The notes beneath the pieces are model-generated. The model saw nothing but the letters and a program-made list of their open reading frames with translations, made no database searches and had not been told where the DNA came from. Positions 6,901 through 15,700 of a stretch of 20,256 bases of DNA are shown here, piece by piece. Position numbers and translations under genes: made by a program. The first letter of the stretch is position 1. Every line of letters starts with the position of its first letter. This stretch comes from a virus: the IMG/VR virus record IMGVR_UViG_3300044825_000582, positions 1-20,256 of that record; one strand, given 5' to 3'.

Positions 6901-9849
6901 GCCAGGTTTGACACCAAAGCTGTACTGCTTGGCTATGATCTTGTCGCCAACTACGTCCACATCCTCATCCAAGATAGACTCTGTGGTCTTAACCAGCTGG
7001 TCCAAGGCCGTGAGGTACGGCTTGGTAACGTTCAGGATCTTGCGGATCAACTCCACAAGCTTGTCCATGATGGTCTGATCGCCAACCTTTATCTCGCTCA
7101 GGAACTCCTGCATCTCCTTGTCAGCGATACCCCACGCCAGTAGCTCGTCCGGGCTAGACAGCGCGTTGATTTCTTGGGCGTACATCTTCTCCATGATTGG
7201 AGTAAGACGGCCAGCACGCACCTCAGTATTGAAGTGCGTTACCACCTTGTTGAACAGGTCGCGCAGATCCTTAACCAGCGGATCGCTGCCCTTCAAGACG
7301 TTGATCTGGCCGACAGTGGCTACGTGCAACAGCTCGTGCAGAACCGTGATATATCGCGCACCCGGAGGATAGCCGCCTTGATTGTCCATAACAGCCGCGC
7401 CGTTGATGGTCATCTTGAACGCAGGCTGCTTACCCTCACCCGGCCGGCCAAAGTCAAACTCAACCAAACCGCGAGCGTTGTACATTTTTACCGGGCGCTG
7501 CTGGCCAGATGCAACATCAAACTCCATCTTGATGCCGCGCTTGGCCATGCCGTTCAAGCGGTTCGACACCTTCTGTGCAATCGCCTTAGCAAACTGGTTG
7601 GGTGCGTTATCAACAGCCCACTGCGCTACCTGCAACATGGACTTGCCGGTCAGCTCTTTCTCTATGCGCTCGTGCTCTGGATCTTTGTTGATGACAAATT
7701 TTTCTCTTTGCGCAAGAGTGCTTTTAATTATGTTTATGCCATCAATATCATTTTTTGAAACAATTGCTTTGATTGTTTTTTGGCCGCGCAGTTTTGCTGC
7801 CTCAAGGCGATGGCTACCATCAACAACCACCCACTTTCCAGTTGCATCATCAGGCGAAACAACATCAATAGGCGGCAACTCGGTTGGCCTGTTGGCATAC
7901 TCTTTAATTAAATTTTTTGCCCCAGGGAAGCTAAGTTTGCCTCCGGGTGTAGCGCTTTCACCGTGTTCAATTTGATCGATTGGTATATCTACAACATAGT
8001 TTCCTTCTTTATCAATCTTGGCTGTTTCTGCTAATCTTCCGCGCAACTCTTCTTGATCCGGGAAGTACTCTTCCTCTACCGGTTCTTCTGGGATTGTTTC
8101 GAAAACTCTAGCAGGTGGCTCAAGACCTCCAACCTCTCCTTCGGGGGCAACTCCCGCAGTTTCTTGATCAATTGCTCTCTGCTCATCGAACGCTTCTTGG
8201 AAGAGTCTGTTGGCAAGTTCTTCATCTGCAAATTCCCGGTAAGAAGACTCTATGTCAGCAAGCGATGTGCCGATTTCTGTGAGCCTGTTGTTGGTTTCCC
8301 ATGTAAGGTAGTTGCGCTGGCGTAGTTGATCTTTGATGTACTCATCTGCCTCTTTTGCACGAGTAAGTACATCGCCTTCCATACGGGCAAGATCTGTTTC
8401 TTGACCTTTAATAATTTGCAGCTCTGGTGGCAACCATGGATTTAATGAACCATCGGCCGCAAGTTCAGATATGGACTTACCCGGCATGCCTCTAGGCGCG
8501 CGCAGGCCGGCAAAGCTCTTATCTCCAAGTTCAGCCAAGTCAGACTGCGTAAGATTGCCTTGTATGGCAGACCAAAGACTTTTGCCTTTTTCACCACGCA
8601 TCAGCTTGTTGCGCTCTGCTACCAACGCCTTCTCGTCTTCGGCCATCTGCTCTTTTTGAGCTGCAATCTCTGGCGGTTCTGGTGCCGGCTCGCCAGAAAC
8701 AAATTCAGCTTCCGGTACGGGCGGGGCTTCAGCTCTGGCACGGATAGCTTCTTCGTCTGCACGACGTTGCATTTCCTCTGCGCTTGGCCCAGTAGGAACT
8801 GGCGCGGTGGGTTGTTCTGTAACGGCGGTTGCGCCAACTTCCGCAGGTTTTTCCTCTCGTGGTAACGTTTCCACGAGCGGGCGACGGGATAGTCCAGCAG
8901 CGGTACCCAAACCTAATCCGCCGACAGCCGCCATACCCATGGTTTCGCCCAGCCCCTCGGTCAAGCTACGGGTGGGATCTACCTGCTGCATGGCCAAGTT
9001 CTGCGCTACCTTGCCGCCGCCTTCTTCAATCATCTCACTGACGGTCTCTCCAGCGCCACCCTTGACCGCGCCCATCAGGCGACTTCCCTTGCCCGGCACC
9101 TTCGCCATGGCTTCTTCAATCGCGCGACCGCCCGGCAGTTTCTGTGCCAGCGCAGATATCACAGTAGCCGCAGCTCCCGTAGCCCGCGCATAACCCAGCG
9201 CACGCCCGGCAGCCTCTTCTTCCGGCACGCCTTGTTTGACCAGTTCCTTGTACAGCTGCTCGTAGGAACCAGCGCCGATGTCAGCACCTTGCTGGACAGC
9301 GCCAGTGCCGATCGCACCACGCACAGCGCCGACAGTCATGCCGGCAGCGGACAAGCCACGGGCAACGGCAAAACCGGGGATAAGGTTGGGAGCTTGTTCT
9401 GCGATGAAGTTGGACAGCAGAGCCGGATCCTTGATGGTCTCCATGAACGCCGTGACGCCAGCAGATACTTGGCCCTCTTTGCCTGCCTCTGCAATCTTTG
9501 CCGCACGCTCTGCCTCACGTTGCTTCAAAGCTTCAGACTTCATGCCCTCGCCAGTCTCGCGCAGCTCACGCCCAATCTTGGTCAGTCCAGTGTCGGAGAA
9601 ATCGCCGGTGGCTAGGCCGTACAGTTGGCCAGGAAGCTGGGCAAGCGCGCCCACGCCAGATACCGCGCCAGCACCAATATCCTTGGCGGCTTCCAGCATC
9701 GTGCGTTCTTTGGGGCCGGCAGCAGGCTGTGGCGCAGGCTGGGTAGCCATGGCCTGACGGAGAGCATCAGCCAGAGCCTGGGCGGCCTGTGCATCTCCCG
9801 CGTTGTGTGCGTTTAGAAAGGCTCGCTCAAGCTCTTGTACTGTTGCCAT
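3961..9849 (-). CDS. Giant polyvalent/ejection protein with ParB-like, zincin and LPD38-like regions
   Basis: This 1962-residue protein is the largest in the window and the last gene of the late operon. Residues 50-320 are Gly/Ala-rich with amphipathic and hydrophobic stretches; 325-400 are Pro/Glu-rich linker. Residues 600-715 look like a ParB/Srx-fold domain, with VVVDGSHRLEAAKLRG (674-689) as the conserved core. Residues 830-920 hold His838-Glu-Leu-Leu-His842, an HExxH zinc-protease motif, followed by DELLAWGIADKEMQEFL, the usual downstream pattern in phage zincins. Residues 1020-1300 and 1430-1610 (KIRNLIRDSV, DFSMQGAWP, VVPFLNARVQGLYK) resemble polyvalent-protein domain LPD38. A membrane-like segment lies at 1638-1655. 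Such proteins are thought to be delivered with phage or plasmid DNA. The start abuts the upstream stop (TAAATG) with GGCGGACGA before it. Domain calls are from motif memory; ejection is inferred from size, position and content. Confidence 0.8.
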   Translation of the reverse strand: MATVQELERAFLNAHNAGDAQAAQALADALRQAMATQPAPQPAAGPKERTMLEAAKDIGAGAVSGVGALAQLPGQLYGLATGDFSDTGLTKIGRELRETGEGMKSEALKQREAERAAKIAEAGKEGQVSAGVTAFMETIKDPALLSNFIAEQAPNLIPGFAVARGLSAAGMTVGAVRGAIGTGAVQQGADIGAGSYEQLYKELVKQGVPEEEAAGRALGYARATGAAATVISALAQKLPGGRAIEEAMAKVPGKGSRLMGAVKGGAGETVSEMIEEGGGKVAQNLAMQQVDPTRSLTEGLGETMGMAAVGGLGLGTAAGLSRRPLVETLPREEKPAEVGATAVTEQPTAPVPTGPSAEEMQRRADEEAIRARAEAPPVPEAEFVSGEPAPEPPEIAAQKEQMAEDEKALVAERNKLMRGEKGKSLWSAIQGNLTQSDLAELGDKSFAGLRAPRGMPGKSISELAADGSLNPWLPPELQIIKGQETDLARMEGDVLTRAKEADEYIKDQLRQRNYLTWETNNRLTEIGTSLADIESSYREFADEELANRLFQEAFDEQRAIDQETAGVAPEGEVGGLEPPARVFETIPEEPVEEEYFPDQEELRGRLAETAKIDKEGNYVVDIPIDQIEHGESATPGGKLSFPGAKNLIKEYANRPTELPPIDVVSPDDATGKWVVVDGSHRLEAAKLRGQKTIKAIVSKNDIDGINIIKSTLAQREKFVINKDPEHERIEKELTGKSMLQVAQWAVDNAPNQFAKAIAQKVSNRLNGMAKRGIKMEFDVASGQQRPVKMYNARGLVEFDFGRPGEGKQPAFKMTINGAAVMDNQGGYPPGARYITVLHELLHVATVGQINVLKGSDPLVKDLRDLFNKVVTHFNTEVRAGRLTPIMEKMYAQEINALSSPDELLAWGIADKEMQEFLSEIKVGDQTIMDKLVELIRKILNVTKPYLTALDQLVKTTESILDEDVDVVGDKIIAKQYSFGVKPGVGEAVQGSLFEQAGKPSRVEQAKQAAKAAIQPRKLPKSQFDGVSDEYYDALKPVFAPEKKTIIDKIDGMRNDFWQKLAQGIADQYRSIKDIDEEAYMKARMSKTVDGALEGLLFNGEVKLTDGALDIAKDTKGLLKALEPVGNEVDRYQIWVALNRDAQLVRQGKAPSVNAKLVEKRNELSKGMIGNKSRLEVYRQVQKDMNNLNRSVLKIALDQGLIDRKAFNIFSRDINYIPFYKVIDEDGDVQSAATNSGLINQYFSKALEGGEKPFGDLMENTLRNWSHILSASMKNEAANATVNAAMRLNEAFPNLKSGLSWIDGKVYATKRMATIDRINDDDKLTDAQKKKKIDGVMKPYVDAIMEREDISDQKKDSLIEGLYAGLAGGDGVLRGEYTTSDRKGLIKVMRDGQPTYFDIKDKLLLESIMSIGYMGPKSKFTMVARDFKNMLQFGVTISPAFKIRNLIRDSVSALAVTDLKRNPFANVLDGWAASDRNNPAHISALAGGAIFNFGSYYEGDQAKLIKRLLDKGVKGDTILDSPEKVKKALAFMWDRYQDWGNKSEAANRMALYNQLKEKGYSHLQASFYARDMLDFSMQGAWPTFRFLTQVVPFLNARVQGLYKLGRDGIIPTSRVFYNVVTGNQEKITENDKIRAEKFSYIMAAVALASLSLYLAFKDDDEFKKREQWDRDNFWWIKLPGMDAAFRIPKPFELGAFGTMAERVAEQIIDQGAEGKVFRDSLARMLFDTFAINPMPQAFKPLVDLYSNKDSFTGAPIETAGMERLSKAERLAEKTSPLAIALSEVSNVFLPTSAELSPVQADYTIKSYFGWLGSTASWLSNYAVMPFKKSAYPDNNWTETMSAGFIKTLPATQSKYVTAFYENNKEISQAYADMRHFAQLGQADKVQEILKEKGDKIAMAKFYDNASKDMAKVRQAIQAIRNDEQMSGAQKKEEIDRLKVLIGEIARQMEEARLAVKKSYAAAQ

Positions 9850-11196
9850 TTATCGTCCGCCGTACTGTTGCAGTGCTTTCTGTGCTTCTGGGCTAAGTTT
9901 GAATGGATTGGGCGTTGATGTTGGAGCCTTGACCGTAGCCCTTGGATCAGATGCCATCATATCCAACGCCAGTCGTTTCTTTTCTTCTATCGACTTGGCG
10001 GCATTCATGGGGTCGTTTGCGATGATCTTGAACGCCTCTTCGTATGACATCACGTTCTGAGGCTTAGGACCACCACGAACTGCCTCAAGCTCTCCCATAA
10101 ATTTAGCGGCAGCCTCCGGACCTTGTTTAGCCAAGATGTCGTGATATCTGCCAAGCAGTCGCTCAGTTTCACCCGGCCGATTGGCTGACATGGCATGAAT
10201 ACGGGCTGCCGCCAGTTGATACTCGCCGCTAGTCTTGGCAACTTCCAACGATCTCTTTGCGTTCTCGTCGATGCCGTACTTGGTGATGAACAAGTCAGAT
10301 GCTTTTTCAGCAGCCTTGTTGTACTGATCAGTCTGGCGCATTTGCAGATCTTCCAGCTTGTCCCGCTTGGCTTGCACACGACCCAAAACTTTGCCGGACG
10401 CATCACGCTTGGCGCGATCCTCTGCAAACATCAGCTCACGCTCTGTTTTCTTGATGTCCTTCTCGGTATCGCGGATCTCACGCAACGCGCCACTGTATTG
10501 CTGCACCGCCTGACGGCCAACACCAGCCAAAGTCTCAAACTCCTGACCTCTGCGCGCGCCCATCAGACCCAGACCAGCCATCAGCAGCGCCTCACCCTTG
10601 GCTTCCTCGCGGCGGCCTTTCAGTTCCTCACGACGGCCAGCCTCTTCCTCACGCATACGCTTGTACAGATCTGTGTCTACACCAGCCTCGCGCTCTGCCT
10701 CACGCTGCAACGCCATCTCAGACTTGATGTCCGTAGGCTTGGGCATGTCGTACTGACGGAACCTGAAGCCACCTGGCAAAGTAAGGCCATCATCTCTGCC
10801 CATCCCTGCCAGCGCAGCGTTGGCCTCGCGGTTGGCGCGGATCATATCCTCTGGCGTGCCGCCGTCTGCAAACGCAACGATGCCGCCGCCTGCCATGTTC
10901 TGCAATCCCGACGGTAATCCTGCCACGCCCGGGCTGGGCTGTGGAGCGCCCGGAGCCGCCATGATTCCTGCCTGTGCGGTTGTGGGCATCTCTGGTGCCA
11001 GCACATCCTCGGCCACGGTAGTCTGCGGAGGCTGCATCGCTGACTTGGCAATCCGATCGATCATCATGCCGGCCATCAGCGCGCGCTGCGGATCCAGCAT
11101 GCCCATCTTCACCATCCGGGCAAGATCCTGCTTGCTGTACTTTGTAGCCAGCTCACGGACTTCATCTATCCGCATCCCGAAGTCATCGCGCTTCAT
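9850..11196 (-). CDS. Putative internal virion protein (coiled coil, Gly-rich motif)
   Basis: I do not recognise a named family with certainty. Starting at the ATG at 11196 the protein has 448 residues; AAGG lies 9 bases upstream. A TTG at 11202 would add two residues and overlap the upstream stop. The N-terminus (MKRDDFGMRIDEVRELA) is helical and charged. Residues 101-113, MAGGGIVAFADGG, carry a short Gly-rich hydrophobic motif that recurs in two neighbouring proteins. Residues 165-335 are rich in Glu, Lys, Arg and Ala and should form long helices or coiled coil. The tail is Pro-rich and ends QQYGGR. Lying between a Gln-rich protein and the giant polyvalent protein, it corresponds by order to T7 gp15, but I see no sequence match to gp15. 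Confidence 0.6.
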   Translation of the reverse strand: MKRDDFGMRIDEVRELATKYSKQDLARMVKMGMLDPQRALMAGMMIDRIAKSAMQPPQTTVAEDVLAPEMPTTAQAGIMAAPGAPQPSPGVAGLPSGLQNMAGGGIVAFADGGTPEDMIRANREANAALAGMGRDDGLTLPGGFRFRQYDMPKPTDIKSEMALQREAEREAGVDTDLYKRMREEEAGRREELKGRREEAKGEALLMAGLGLMGARRGQEFETLAGVGRQAVQQYSGALREIRDTEKDIKKTERELMFAEDRAKRDASGKVLGRVQAKRDKLEDLQMRQTDQYNKAAEKASDLFITKYGIDENAKRSLEVAKTSGEYQLAAARIHAMSANRPGETERLLGRYHDILAKQGPEAAAKFMGELEAVRGGPKPQNVMSYEEAFKIIANDPMNAAKSIEEKKRLALDMMASDPRATVKAPTSTPNPFKLSPEAQKALQQYGGR

Positions 11197-11198
11197 GA

Positions 11199-12302
11199 TC
11201 AACCTTTCGAGAGATGTTCAACTGCCAGATCTGCCAGACCGCCGCCAGCAAACAACTTGCTCGCGCCGTACAGCGCCGTACCCATACCGGCCAACTGTGC
11301 CGTGGTGGACGGAGGTGCCTGATAGATAGCCTGCGTGGTCTGCTGCGGCACACCCTTCAACATTTCCTGCATGAACGCAAGTTGCTGGTAAGGGTACTGC
11401 TTCTGTTGCAAGAAGTCTTCGTACTGGCGGGTAAGCTGTGCCTGCTGGAGAGCCTGACGCTGCTGGCCGGCACCTTGCAGTGCGTTGATAATCGCCTGCT
11501 GCTGTTGCATCTGCTCTTGCCCCAGAGCGCCCAGCCCCTGTGCCGCCTGTAGCTGTGTCTGCAAACCCTGCATGGTCAGACCGGCGCCATACTGACGCGA
11601 CTGCTCTGCCTGCTGCTGTGCTGCCAGCGCGCGCTGCGCCTCTGTGCCGTACAGATTCTGTGCCTGCTCGTATGCCGCTTGCAAGCCTGCCTTCTGAATA
11701 TCTGCTTTCTGCTGGGCAAGGTTCTTCGCTGCCTCTGCCTCAAGGATTGCCTGACGACTACCACCGTACGCGCCACGGCCAACAGCCTGTGCCTTTAACT
11801 GCTGGCCAGCAATGTCAGCCTGACGCTGTGCCTCGCGCTGCTGGATGTCAATAACGTTCTGGGCGTAGGGCGACATGTACAAGCCCGCTAGTCCTGGAGT
11901 GGTAAAGCTTGCGGTACCAAACTGCTGCGGCTGGTACTGGACATCACCTGCTTTCAGGCCGGCCGAGGTAGCAAACTGACTGGCAGTACCAAGCTGTTGA
12001 GATGGGCCAAGGTTTGCCACAGCCTGCTGGGCAGTCAGTTGGAACGGGTCAAACCCAGCGATACGCTCACCCCGGTACGCCGTGTACGGGCTGGATGCTT
12101 CAGCCATCGCACGCTGCGCGGTCTCGTAGACCATCGGCTTGAACTCTGCCGGATAGGACAGGTTAGTGACAGTCTGGCTGGTGGGCTGACTGCTTGCGCC
12201 GCCGCTGTCATACAGACGGATCTTGCCGCCCTCTGCCTTAAAAGCACCTAGATCGCCGGGGATAAACCCAGCTTCCATCATTCCGAAAGATATACGGCTC
12301 AT
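11199..12302 (-). CDS. Putative internal virion protein, Gln/Ala-rich
   Basis: This 367-residue protein belongs by pattern to a family common in marine and freshwater phages but without a defined function. The recognisable core is LYMSPYAQNVIDIQQREAQR (141-160) followed by GRGAYGGSRQAI (175-186). Residues 155-310 are strikingly rich in Gln and Ala with heptad-like spacing, which suggests long helices and assembly inside the capsid or tail. The C-terminus ends with FAGGGLADLAVEHLSKG, the same Gly-rich motif seen in both neighbours. The ATG overlaps the stop of the GNAT-like gene by four bases. By order it occupies the place of T7 gp14. Structural identity is likely; the precise role in DNA ejection is inferred. 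Confidence 0.62.
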   Translation of the reverse strand: MSRISFGMMEAGFIPGDLGAFKAEGGKIRLYDSGGASSQPTSQTVTNLSYPAEFKPMVYETAQRAMAEASSPYTAYRGERIAGFDPFQLTAQQAVANLGPSQQLGTASQFATSAGLKAGDVQYQPQQFGTASFTTPGLAGLYMSPYAQNVIDIQQREAQRQADIAGQQLKAQAVGRGAYGGSRQAILEAEAAKNLAQQKADIQKAGLQAAYEQAQNLYGTEAQRALAAQQQAEQSRQYGAGLTMQGLQTQLQAAQGLGALGQEQMQQQQAIINALQGAGQQRQALQQAQLTRQYEDFLQQKQYPYQQLAFMQEMLKGVPQQTTQAIYQAPPSTTAQLAGMGTALYGASKLFAGGGLADLAVEHLSKG

Positions 12303-12742
12303 AGTAGCCCCTGCTCAAAAAATCTTTGGTACGTCACGCTCTGCGCTGTGTAGCCGTACTTCTCAGCGTGCTTTTTCCATCCCGGCCTGCCGACAAACTC
12401 AATGCCCTTGCAGCCAGCCCCCAACGCATAGTTCTCCGCATACTGCTGCATCAGCGCCTCTATCTCAGCCATGTAATTCGGGATCATGGCCGCGTACTGA
12501 ATGACCAGCATCTTGAACTGCGGATACTGCTTGACCTCTGTGATGAAGTGACCGTGCGCCTCCTTGGTCTCATCATCGAATACCACCCATAGCTGCATCT
12601 CGCCCGTGAACAGGAAGCGCAGGATATCGTCCACGCTTGCCCGGCCACGACTGCGATTAGCCGACTCCACCAAATACGGCATGATCGCCGGGATCGTACC
12701 GGCTATCGCACCGTACGGTATTAGTGCGATGTCCAGCTTCAT
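12299..12742 (-). CDS. GNAT-fold acetyltransferase-like phage protein
   Basis: This 147-residue protein fits the GNAT fold. Strand-like segments MQLWVVFDD (49-57), AHGHFITEV (62-70) and KMLVIQYAAM (77-86) are followed by a helix (90-108) and the late strand-turn-helix GCKGIEFVGRPGWKKHAEKYG (110-130). The acetyl-CoA binding signature (R/Q-x-x-G-x-G/A) is not clear, so activity may be lost. Small GNAT-like proteins sit among virion genes in podoviruses, and T7 gp13 has been placed in the acetyltransferase-fold clan as I recall. It overlaps both neighbours by four bases, so it is made with the structural proteins. It is either a virion or assembly factor or an enzyme modifying a host or phage protein; I favour the former. 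Confidence 0.62.
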   Translation of the reverse strand: MKLDIALIPYGAIAGTIPAIMPYLVESANRSRGRASVDDILRFLFTGEMQLWVVFDDETKEAHGHFITEVKQYPQFKMLVIQYAAMIPNYMAEIEALMQQYAENYALGAGCKGIEFVGRPGWKKHAEKYGYTAQSVTYQRFFEQGLL

Positions 12743-15700
12743 GCAGGAAGCAGTTTTCTAGCTTTTGCGTCCACCGCTACCTTGTTTTTGCCAACAGTCT
12801 TGCCTCTTGCTCGTTGAATACGATCCATCATGGCGTACAACTCACGTGCACCGGCATCCGTGGAACCGTTACCAAGCTCGGACACAATGCGCGCCGGTAT
12901 TACAAATTCACCATCAGCAAGACGAGCAGGCTGCCTGCCGCCAATAGAAGCAGGAATTGAATCACTAACTCCATCGCCAGGTCCTTTCAGTAAACGGCCG
13001 CCGTCCGAGTAATCTCCCAGATGGTAGCCACCGCCTGCATAACCACCGCCCGCCATCTGCGTTACGCCCTGTTGCTGTTGTGCGCGCAGGGCGGCCATGA
13101 CTGCCTCCAGCGATTGCGGCGTGCCTTGTGCGGGAGCGCCGTACGGTTGGAAGCCAAACACGTTCTGAGGCTGCTGTGCTTGGAACTGCAAGCCGGTCTG
13201 CAACTGGGGCGCTTTCTCTGCTGCCTGCGTGGCTAGTGTCTGCAATCCCATCTGCTCGGTAAACGTCGGATTCAGCGGCATAGCGCCTTCCAACGTCACA
13301 GCACCACGGGTCAGCGGAGCCTGTAATCCCGATGGCGTAGGCTGCACGCCGCCAGTAATAGCACCCAAACCAGTTGCTGCCGGTTGAGTTGGCGTGTACT
13401 CCAGCACTGTGCCCGGAGCGTAACGCGGAGCAGATGGTGTTGGAATCAGCGGTTGGGTCAGCTTGCCAAGGTACTCTTCCGATCCTTTCAGCATTCCTTC
13501 CAAACCTTGTGGCGTCTGCTGTGCGCCCATATACTTGCGCAGCTCTTCCATGCTGGGCGTGCGGCCAAGAACATCGCGGTAGGCCGTAGATACCTGCTCC
13601 GGTGTCAGCGATGCCGACAGTCTCTGCTGCTCTGCCAGCGCTTCTTCCGCAGTCTTCTGCTGCTGCGTGAACGCCTGCTGGGCTACCGTGTTCAGGTTCT
13701 TCAAGTATGCAGGTTGCTGTTGCAGGAAGTTGCGCATCTGGTTGAAGTTGGTAATCTTCGCCTTCTTCATCGCAGCCAGCTCACCGCCGGTAGGCTCACG
13801 GCCAATGTAGTACTGGAAGTTTTCCTTGAAGTCATCATCCGTGTACTTAACCGCAGCCTTAACATCAGGCTGGTTCATGGCAAACTGAGCAATAGCTGCA
13901 TCAGTGCTTTGTGTGCCGAGGAACCTGTCCATCTCTGCCGCAGTCGGACGACGGCCAGCCACATCCTCAAAGACAGCTGTGATGTCTTTTTCTTCCATCA
14001 AGCGCTTGGTAGTGTCGTAGCCCGGAACCTTCGTGAACGCCTTGAACTCTGTGATGGGCGGAGCTTCTGACGACGGGATCAGCTTGCCGGTCTTCGGATC
14101 CTTGATGTAAGCAGGCGTGTAACCAGCCATGCCGGACTTAAGCTCATCAATCTGCTTCTGAATCTCTGCTGCTTGCGGGATTGGAGAACCCATTGGGCCG
14201 GTACCCAAGGATGCCTTCTGTCTTTCCAGCTCTGCAATTTTTGCAGAGTTATCTCCACCCAAAGACTTTGTAGTTGTCTGCGGGCGAATGGCTTGAATGC
14301 CGGTAGCCTTACGGCCAGTCTCTTCCTGCCATGCCTGTTTCTCTGCTGCCAGCGCATCCTTGTACTCGTTGTACTTGCCCATCGCTGCTTCATACTGCTC
14401 GTTGGCCTTGGCGGTCGCCGCCTCGTTCGCAGCAATCATCTTGTCTCTGGCAGCAACAGCATCCTGATATTGCTTGGCCATGGCGGCGGCACTCTTGGCA
14501 GGAGTTGCCTCTTTGTTCAAAGAAGCTATGCGGGTATCGAAGTCTTTGACAGATGCAGAGTAATCTTTCTTGAAGTTGTTGTACTCGGCCTGACGGTTCT
14601 TGATGGCGTCAGCAAATTCAGTGTTTACACCAGCAATCGTGGACTTTTGCTCGCGCTGGATCTCAGCGATGGCTGCCTGTTTCTCTTTCGCCGGACGCCC
14701 TCTGTCAGCCTGAATCTCTTTGATGCGATTGGCAAACTCGGAGTTCAGCTCCTTCAGGCGGTTAGCCTTGTCCTTGTTGATCTGCGCAACAGCGGCGTTG
14801 TACTCCTTCGCAGCATTGGCCGATTCAGCGGCGCGATTGGTCTTCTGCTGCTGCAATTCCTTGATCTGGTTCTGCAAGTCGTTGTACCGACCCTGCACTT
14901 CCTCAATGTTGCTGTACTTCTCAAGACTGGCAATCTTCTTGTCGATCGCAGATGTGCTTTGCAGCTTGGGCGCAGCTTTCTTCGGCTCTGCCACAGCCTT
15001 CAGCTTGGAAATAAATCCACCTGTCGCCAACGCCGCAAGACCGCCGCCTGCAAACTTCTGCTCGCCGGTGTATGGGTCAACCGACTGATAGTCCATCGGC
15101 TTGATGACGTTCTGCGATATCGGATTATTACGTGGCACAGCGTAGCCGTACGGCTTGATACGAGCCATGGGGTAATTCTGGTTGCCGCCTGTCATGTTCT
15201 CTTGTGACATGCGGGCGACAGGAAGATCTGCCAAGCCACCATCAGCAAAGTAGCGACGCTCGCCGGTCATGCTTGGATATGCGCCTGCCTGATACTGACC
15301 GCCAGACTGAGCGATGCGATTGTAGGTAGGGTTGAATGTTGTGTAGCCACCCTGTTCCTGCGGCATCTTCTGCTCTTCGCGGGATAGTGACAGCGCAGCC
15401 AGACCAGCACCCATTAGCGGGAACTTCTGTTCCTTTAAGAATGCGTCACGGTATGCCTTGTCTTCTTCTGATGAACCAAACAATCTGCCAACGTTTTGGC
15501 CGGCACTCTTCAATCTCTGGCCAATGCTGGACTCCACGGTTGCCGGAGCTGTAGTTGCAGGCGCGCCAGCAGGAGCAGTGGACACAACCGGTTGAGCTGG
15601 GACTGGCGGGGTAAATGCGGTTCCTGCAACCGGTGCACCAGCAGCAGTAATACCGGCAGCGGGAGCAGCGGCAGTTACCGGTGGCACAACCGTTGGCATT

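Noticed and set aside
7174-7975. Long open frames on the plus strand opposite the giant gene
   Set aside because: They are antisense shadows of a continuous 1962-codon frame with recognisable motifs; they show no family resemblance or ribosome site.
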